A DNA stretch of 64,000 bases from Thalassospira profundimaris (GTDB lineage: Bacteria; Pseudomonadota; Alphaproteobacteria; Rhodospirillales; Thalassospiraceae), in NCBI RefSeq assembly GCF_003326795.1, contig NZ_JPWI01000015.1, positions 1-64,000 of the forward strand, in the 5' to 3' direction. Every line of letters starts with the position of its first letter. Within the stretch, counting starts at the first letter, position 1. Made by a program: the position numbers and the translations under genes. The notes under the pieces are model-generated. The model was not told where the DNA came from, searched no databases, and was given only the letters and a program-made list of their open reading frames with translations. Below are positions 59,998 to 64,000 of the stretch, one piece after another.

Positions 59998-60818
59998 CAG
60001 GATTTCTCCGTAGATGCTGCAATGATGTCCCCTGGCAAGGGCGAGCCCTTTATTGCAGCAGCCTGCTTGGCACGAATGCGAGGGAATTCTTCCCACACGC
60101 GCGCAAGTTCATCTTCGCCGGCATGTAGAAGGTCAATGCCAAGAGCAGTGCACAATGTCGCGAGTGTCACCATCGTACCGCCCACTTCCTGATGCGGATC
60201 TCCGGTCGGCTTGTTGGACACATGGTGTACAAGCTGAATGATTTCGTCGGCGGTTCCACCAGCTGCCTGATGCAGCTCTATCGCTTCCTCCATGAAGCGA
60301 TTGCGGCGATGAAAGTGATCAATAGCCGTCTCTACCCCAAAACAGGCCGACGCCCAATCTCCGGCCCGTTTCTGATAATCGCCCTTAAGGTGATCTATCG
60401 TGGTCCAGATTTTCTTCGGGCACATGATCGTCAATCTGATGGGATGTTTGTAGGTCGCAAGTTCCTTAAACCAGTTATCCAGTCGCGCACTGCAATTGGC
60501 CCGACAGGACGCGGTAACGTTCAGGAATTCCTCAATCCCCACAGTGACGCGCCATCCCATGACTTCAGTGACTTCCTCATCACTGAGCCACCACGTCAGC
60601 CCACGGCCACGGTTGATGACAGCATGTTTCCACGGCAATCTGGTTTGAGCGAGAATATATCTCAGCTCAGTCTCACCATCTCGCTCACTAAAGATGCCCT
60701 CACCGGTCACTGTTAAAGACTCATCATCATTCGGGACCGGTTCAACCAACACACAAGTAACGCCATCAATCACGCGAGGATCAAATGGAACGGATGCCGT
60801 CTCGATTACCTTGGTCAT
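59997..60818 (-). CDS. Protein with C-terminal MazG-like domain
   Basis: ATG 60818 has GGAGTGCGCG before it and gives 273 residues. The C-terminal part has NRFMEEAIELHQAAGGTADE and EVGGTMVTLATLC, with acidic residues placed like the metal site of all-alpha NTP pyrophosphohydrolases (MazG/dUTPase-2 group). The N-terminal part of about 130 residues (WKHAVINRGRGLTWWLSDE) is unassigned. It may trim unusual nucleotides. It overlaps the methyltransferase gene by a few bases. Confidence 0.65.
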   Translation of the reverse strand: MTKVIETASVPFDPRVIDGVTCVLVEPVPNDDESLTVTGEGIFSERDGETELRYILAQTRLPWKHAVINRGRGLTWWLSDEEVTEVMGWRVTVGIEEFLNVTASCRANCSARLDNWFKELATYKHPIRLTIMCPKKIWTTIDHLKGDYQKRAGDWASACFGVETAIDHFHRRNRFMEEAIELHQAAGGTADEIIQLVHHVSNKPTGDPHQEVGGTMVTLATLCTALGIDLLHAGEDELARVWEEFPRIRAKQAAAIKGSPLPGDIIAASTEKS

Positions 60819-62011
60819 CGCGCACTCCTTTGTGAAAATCGCAATGTGCCGCCCGCGATGTAATGCGCAGACGGCTCCGATCCGATCCATCGACGCCCCA
60901 GCTGCTCAGCGGCAAAACACGTTGCAAGCGAACCCGCCATCGGATCGTAAACGAGATCGCCCGGCTCAGTTGTCAGACGGATAAATCGATCAGGCAGCGC
61001 CAAAGGCGAGATTGCCGGGTGCGGCTTGATACCAGCCGACTTGCACGCACGGCGATACGCGCTGTGAGGGCCTTCGTGAGATTGCACCTGAAGCACAGAC
61101 GGAATGGCAGTACCCGAAGTCTTCAAAAAGCCCTGCCCCGCTATCGCGCCGCCAGGGCGCTTGCCAAGGCCTGTACCGCTTGCCAATGCGTTTGCACGCC
61201 AGCGCGTCGTGTTCGGGCTTTCTGCCTCACGTACGTTGTCGTTGTTCGATTTGAAGTCCTCCGACTTAGAGAACCACAACACATGCTCGACTGTGTTTTT
61301 CAGTCGCTTCTTCTGCACCGATACCCACTGTACCGGCGATGGAAGTTTTGCAGGATTGTGCCAATAATGCTCATCCACCAGGTGCAAGCCGATCCGGTCG
61401 ATCAGGTCCAACTGGAAGCGTGCGGCATATGGATCCTTGAACGGCTTACCCGCCTCCGAAATCGATCCGATATTCACCACAAGAGATCCGCTGTTGGCCA
61501 ATAGACCTGACCACAGTTCCGACAGATCGCCCATCCATTTCAGCCAGTCGGCACTCTTCAAGTTTCCGTATTCTTTCGGCTGCAAAAGCGGATAAGGCGG
61601 ACTTGTGTAGATCAGATCAATGACACCGGGCTCAATAACGGCGGCCGCCTCCTCGGCGGACCCCCAAAGCACCTGTCCAAGCTCGGTCTCCCAGATCGTA
61701 AACACAATCCCGGTCTGGTTGTTGGCCAACTTATCCACGGCCTCTTCAGTAATCGCCCAGACACCTCGCCCAGCTGATCGCAACAAACCATCCTCAATAG
61801 CACGGTGACGGGCCCAGCGGACACGTTGCTGGAACTTTGAAACCGTTTTGCCTTGCCCGGACTTCACCGTTTCTGACAAGGCGTCGGCGCTCAAGTTAAA
61901 CTGCGCTTCAAGAGCCTCATACGCATCACGCGCTTGCAGTTTTCCGCCAGCGGCCTGACAGGCTTCAAGCAAAGGAAGAATGAGCTGCTTCTGGGAGGGA
62001 ATGGTGGTCAT
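60815..62011 (-). CDS. DNA methyltransferase (SPPY type) with N-terminal Mrr-N-like winged helix
   Basis: The 398-residue protein starts in an ATGA overlap with the XRE gene. Residues 1-95 resemble the Mrr N-terminal domain (QLILPLLEACQAAGGK, VSKFQQRVRWARHRA). The catalytic loop is YTSPPYP (136-141) and motif I is VYDPMAGSLATC (near 354-365), so the motifs are in the order seen in N4-cytosine or beta-type N6-adenine enzymes. No restriction enzyme was identified beside it. It may protect the element from host restriction during transfer; that is inference. Confidence 0.8.
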   Translation of the reverse strand: MTTIPSQKQLILPLLEACQAAGGKLQARDAYEALEAQFNLSADALSETVKSGQGKTVSKFQQRVRWARHRAIEDGLLRSAGRGVWAITEEAVDKLANNQTGIVFTIWETELGQVLWGSAEEAAAVIEPGVIDLIYTSPPYPLLQPKEYGNLKSADWLKWMGDLSELWSGLLANSGSLVVNIGSISEAGKPFKDPYAARFQLDLIDRIGLHLVDEHYWHNPAKLPSPVQWVSVQKKRLKNTVEHVLWFSKSEDFKSNNDNVREAESPNTTRWRANALASGTGLGKRPGGAIAGQGFLKTSGTAIPSVLQVQSHEGPHSAYRRACKSAGIKPHPAISPLALPDRFIRLTTEPGDLVYDPMAGSLATCFAAEQLGRRWIGSEPSAHYIAGGTLRFSQRSAR

Positions 62012-62487
62012 CGATGGCGCTCCATCACTTCCTCATTCGCCTCCCCAGCGCCCATCGCCTTCACAAGTTCGAAAAACTTCTTTCGGACACCGGGATCAAT
62101 GATGCGGTAGTAGGCGCGGACAAGCTCAAGTGTCTCGCGCCGATGCATCGGATCCGCTTCGTGTTTGACATCGGTCTGTCGGCGTTGCTCCGGCGTTTTT
62201 TGCTTGATCTCCTCAGGCATATCATCAAAGAAAAAGGAGACCGGAACATCCAGAATCGATGCGAGATCATAAAGGCGCGATGCCCCAATGCGATTGGCGC
62301 CCCGCTCATATTTCTGCACCTGCTGAAACGTCAAACCGATGTCACGCCCAAGCTGACTTTGGCTAAGCCCGATCAGCGTTCGACGCAAACGCAGTCTCGC
62401 ACCGACATGCACATCTACGGGGTTCGATTGACCTTTAATACCGCGTTGTCCGCGAGTGCGCTTTTCTACGGTCACTTCTTTATTCAC
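62008..62487 (-). CDS. XRE-family helix-turn-helix regulator
   Basis: The 159-residue protein starts at GTG 62487 with GGGAGAGAAGAA upstream. It has an XRE helix-turn-helix (RLRLRRTLIGLSQSQLGRD and GLTFQQVQKYERGANRIG), then ASRLYDLASILDVPVSFFF, typical of alphaproteobacterial regulators of this type. A C-terminal helical tail (ELVRAYYRIIDPGVRKKFFE) follows. It overlaps the methyltransferase by 4 bases, so it is probably its local controller. Confidence 0.85.
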   Translation of the reverse strand: MNKEVTVEKRTRGQRGIKGQSNPVDVHVGARLRLRRTLIGLSQSQLGRDIGLTFQQVQKYERGANRIGASRLYDLASILDVPVSFFFDDMPEEIKQKTPEQRRQTDVKHEADPMHRRETLELVRAYYRIIDPGVRKKFFELVKAMGAGEANEEVMERHR

Positions 62488-62521
62488 TTCTTCTCTCCCT
62501 GATCAAAGATTATGGGCACAA

Positions 62522-62983
62522 TTACTGCCCTTCATGCTCGATGTTATCACCGTTCAGAGACATGTACGCGTGTGCTTCCACAGCCTCTCTAATCTGGGCG
62601 GGCGTGAGCAAGAGCAGAAGGGCAATATCGTTGACCGTAACCTCCGCATTCTGGGCGGCCGATATGACTTGAACGATCAGTGACAATTCCCGCACATCAA
62701 TTACTGTGCGCGCAAACTGTCGATCCCTCACGAAGATCAGTGTGCCGTCACTCGTTCGCAGTGTTGAACGCCACGTTGCCGCTTGCTCGATGACAAACGT
62801 CGTCGTGTTGAAGGCTGCGCGGGCTTCCGAAACCGGTATGTCACGGCCTTGCAGAACAAGCCAGCCTGCCAGAGCTTTTGAGAAGAGATCGATCGAGATA
62901 CGGCCGCCATTCTCGATGTTCCAGAAGCCATCGTCATCCGGTCCCGTTTCCAAGCCGGTGATCAACATTGTGCCAACATTCAT
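62522..62983 (-). CDS. Unknown protein
   Basis: The 153-residue protein starts in an ATGA overlap with the ASCH gene (GGAG upstream). It shows alternating hydrophobic strands early (ISIDLFSKALAGWLVLQG) and a helix-rich C-terminus with a possible helix-turn-helix (NDIALLLLLTPAQIREAVEA). No family was recognised. It belongs to the same operon as the relaxase. Confidence 0.5.
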   Translation of the reverse strand: MNVGTMLITGLETGPDDDGFWNIENGGRISIDLFSKALAGWLVLQGRDIPVSEARAAFNTTTFVIEQAATWRSTLRTSDGTLIFVRDRQFARTVIDVRELSLIVQVISAAQNAEVTVNDIALLLLLTPAQIREAVEAHAYMSLNGDNIEHEGQ

Positions 62984-63615
62984 GCCGCGATCTCCTGATA
63001 AACCTCAATGTACGAGGATACAGGGCCCGCGATGGGCCGCTCATATGAAATTCGGTACACCATCTGATCAGCATTCCATACACCATAAGAAGCAGACCAG
63101 ATGGATTGAAAGAGACTTACGGCGCTTGGATGAAATCCAACACTTACGCGACCGATACAGGCCGACACGCCTTCGTCGACGGCATCTTGCTCACTGATGT
63201 CACCAAGCCGAACCAGGTCGATTGCTGTGATCCTCATAAAGAGCCGATTGCGCTCAAATGGCATATGCATCGCCGGTACCCATCGAATGCTGTTTGCGGC
63301 ACCGCGCAGCTCTTCATCCGCGCGATAGCGCACGGCCGAGATCGTGGACCGATCGCGCTCCTGCTTCGTCAGGTCGAAGTAGTCGCCTGACGTTCCATGT
63401 TCTGTTGCATAGGTCGCCTGCCATGCCTCGCGAACCCATCCCACAACATTAAGGCGCTGCTTCAACGCCTCCTGCGCATTGCGCAGAATGGCCGAACCAG
63501 CCGGTCGCCGGGTGGCGGTTTTAAGACCATCGCAATTGGCACGGACCATCTCTGACGAAAACGGCAACGGCACAAGATAAAACCCGTCATAGCGTGTACA
63601 GATCGGATCCAACAT
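62980..63615 (-). CDS. ASCH-domain-like protein (phage type)
   Basis: ATG 63615 with AGGAGAAAC gives 211 residues. It reads LPFSSEMVRANCDGLKTATRR, VVGWVREAWQATY, WVPAMHMPFERNRLFMRI and LGDISEQDAVDEGV. This is the layout of phage- and plasmid-borne ASCH proteins (K-T-x-T-R-R, then W-x-P-x-M-H-M-P). They may bind or process RNA; no activity is established here. It is second in the operon. Confidence 0.65.
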   Translation of the reverse strand: MLDPICTRYDGFYLVPLPFSSEMVRANCDGLKTATRRPAGSAILRNAQEALKQRLNVVGWVREAWQATYATEHGTSGDYFDLTKQERDRSTISAVRYRADEELRGAANSIRWVPAMHMPFERNRLFMRITAIDLVRLGDISEQDAVDEGVSACIGRVSVGFHPSAVSLFQSIWSASYGVWNADQMVYRISYERPIAGPVSSYIEVYQEIAA

Positions 63616-63639
63616 AGATGTGTTTCTCCTGCGCTACGA

Positions 63640-63906
63640 TTATTTCGAAGCTTGGAATAATGCCAATTCGTCATCAAAAAGCACGCGGCCCAATCCGATG
63701 GCATCGGCAAGGCTGAACGAACTCTTGCCATGAATCAGCCCGGCAAGACGATGACGACTGAGCATCCTGTGTCCTTCCTGGCGGATCGCAGCAGATAAGG
63801 AAGAAACTGAAAATCCCCTGCTCAGGCGGGCAGCTTCAATCTTTGCCGGCAACCCTTCTTCCAGGGAGACCAGATTGGCTTCGAGCTTTGGAACAATCGT
63901 CGACAT
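63640..63906 (-). CDS. Small helix-turn-helix-like protein, first gene of the relaxase-side operon
   Basis: The 88-residue protein starts at ATG 63906. It has helical segments (KIEAARLSRGFSVSSLSAAI, LSRHRLAGLIHG, FSLADAIGLGRVLF) resembling an XRE-type or small DNA-binding fold, but the match is weak. Two TTGCAAGA half-sites lie upstream of the start, the nearer one directly against it, so it may be a regulator or the regulated first gene. It is followed 25 bases later by the ASCH gene. Confidence 0.5.
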   Translation of the reverse strand: MSTIVPKLEANLVSLEEGLPAKIEAARLSRGFSVSSLSAAIRQEGHRMLSRHRLAGLIHGKSSFSLADAIGLGRVLFDDELALFQASK

Positions 63907-64000
63907 TTTCTTGCAATCCTAATTTTCTTGCAAATGAATTTCTTTCAATGTAATACATTTTGGGTAATGCGCCATAACAAATTGGCGATTTGACTGTTTT
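63907..64000 (-). promoter_or_regulatory. Promoter of the relaxase-side operon with two TTGCAAGA half-sites
   Basis: On the minus strand TTGCAAGAAAATTAGG is followed by TTGCAAGAAAATG, so two half-sites lie in the same direction about 19 bases apart. A TATTACATT-like sequence farther upstream is a possible -10. The window ends here. Confidence 0.5.

Noticed and set aside
1-64000. CRISPR array, tRNA, rRNA or integrase
   Set aside because: No regularly spaced repeats, tRNA-like cloverleaf or recombinase motifs were noticed in the parts read closely; a tRNA or CRISPR search tool was not run.

Overview
This window looks like part of a large conjugative plasmid (or a plasmid-like integrative element) from an alphaproteobacterium. 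Pointers to that group are an MntR of the alphaproteobacterial type, a DUF2312/GapR-like nucleoid protein, IS5-family (IS427-type) insertion DNA, and a MobA/MobL relaxase beside a VirB/VirD4 secretion operon. No replication initiator, partition genes, integrase, rRNA or tRNA gene was seen, so plasmid versus integrative element is undecided. All assignments come from reading the sequence; no database search was run.

Region 1 (1-13.4 kb) is a metal-homeostasis island. It holds copper-linked periplasmic genes (a broken DUF411 gene, an Asp-box propeller, a DUF2946-like peptide), and a manganese module: mntR divergent from a two-domain multicopper oxidase and a ZIP-type transporter, with two MntR-box-like palindromes between them. 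An IS5-family element and a second ZIP-type gene follow. Next is a tightly overlapped operon dsbB-dsbA-SCO-PCuAC-M23-lspA, with a second SCO gene after it. A MerR gene faces the remnant of a CDF metal exporter. Two tandem duplications, a gene fragment and the truncated CDF show that this part is being remodelled.

Region 2 (13.7-36.4 kb, minus strand) is dominated by one uninterrupted gene of about 6,070 codons. It encodes a giant polyvalent-type protein with two adenine-methylase-like domains, a Strawberry-notch-like helicase, ADP-ribosyltransferase-like segments, a zincin domain and a hydrophobic C-terminal part. Around it are a degenerate zincin paralogue (downstream), and upstream an active-looking zincin paralogue, a GapR-like protein and a degenerate HD-domain protein. 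Region 3 (36.6-39.9 kb) has ssb, an HD phosphohydrolase with intact catalytic residues, a methyltransferase-like gene and two small unknowns.

Region 4 (40.0-54.7 kb, minus strand) is a translationally coupled conjugation operon: virB2-B3-B4-B5-B7-B8-B9-B10, a large Cys-rich secreted protein, virB11 and virD4, ending at a strong terminator. Its VirB10 is unusual (signal peptide plus Calx-beta-like and HYDIN-like domains). No VirB6 or VirB1 was found. Region 5 (54.8-64.0 kb) has two small plus-strand genes divergent from virB2, the relaxase, and upstream of the relaxase on the same strand an overlapping set of nucleotide- and DNA-metabolism genes (DUF5131, PD-(D/E)XK, MazG-like, N4/N6 DNA methyltransferase, XRE regulators, ASCH).

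The same motif, TTTGCAAGA facing TCTTGCAAA, occurs as a perfect palindrome in the two divergent promoters at 37.1 and 54.8 kb. Half-sites sit in front of most other transcription units of the conjugative part. This suggests one regulator controls transfer genes, ssb/HD genes, the giant protein and the relaxase operon together.
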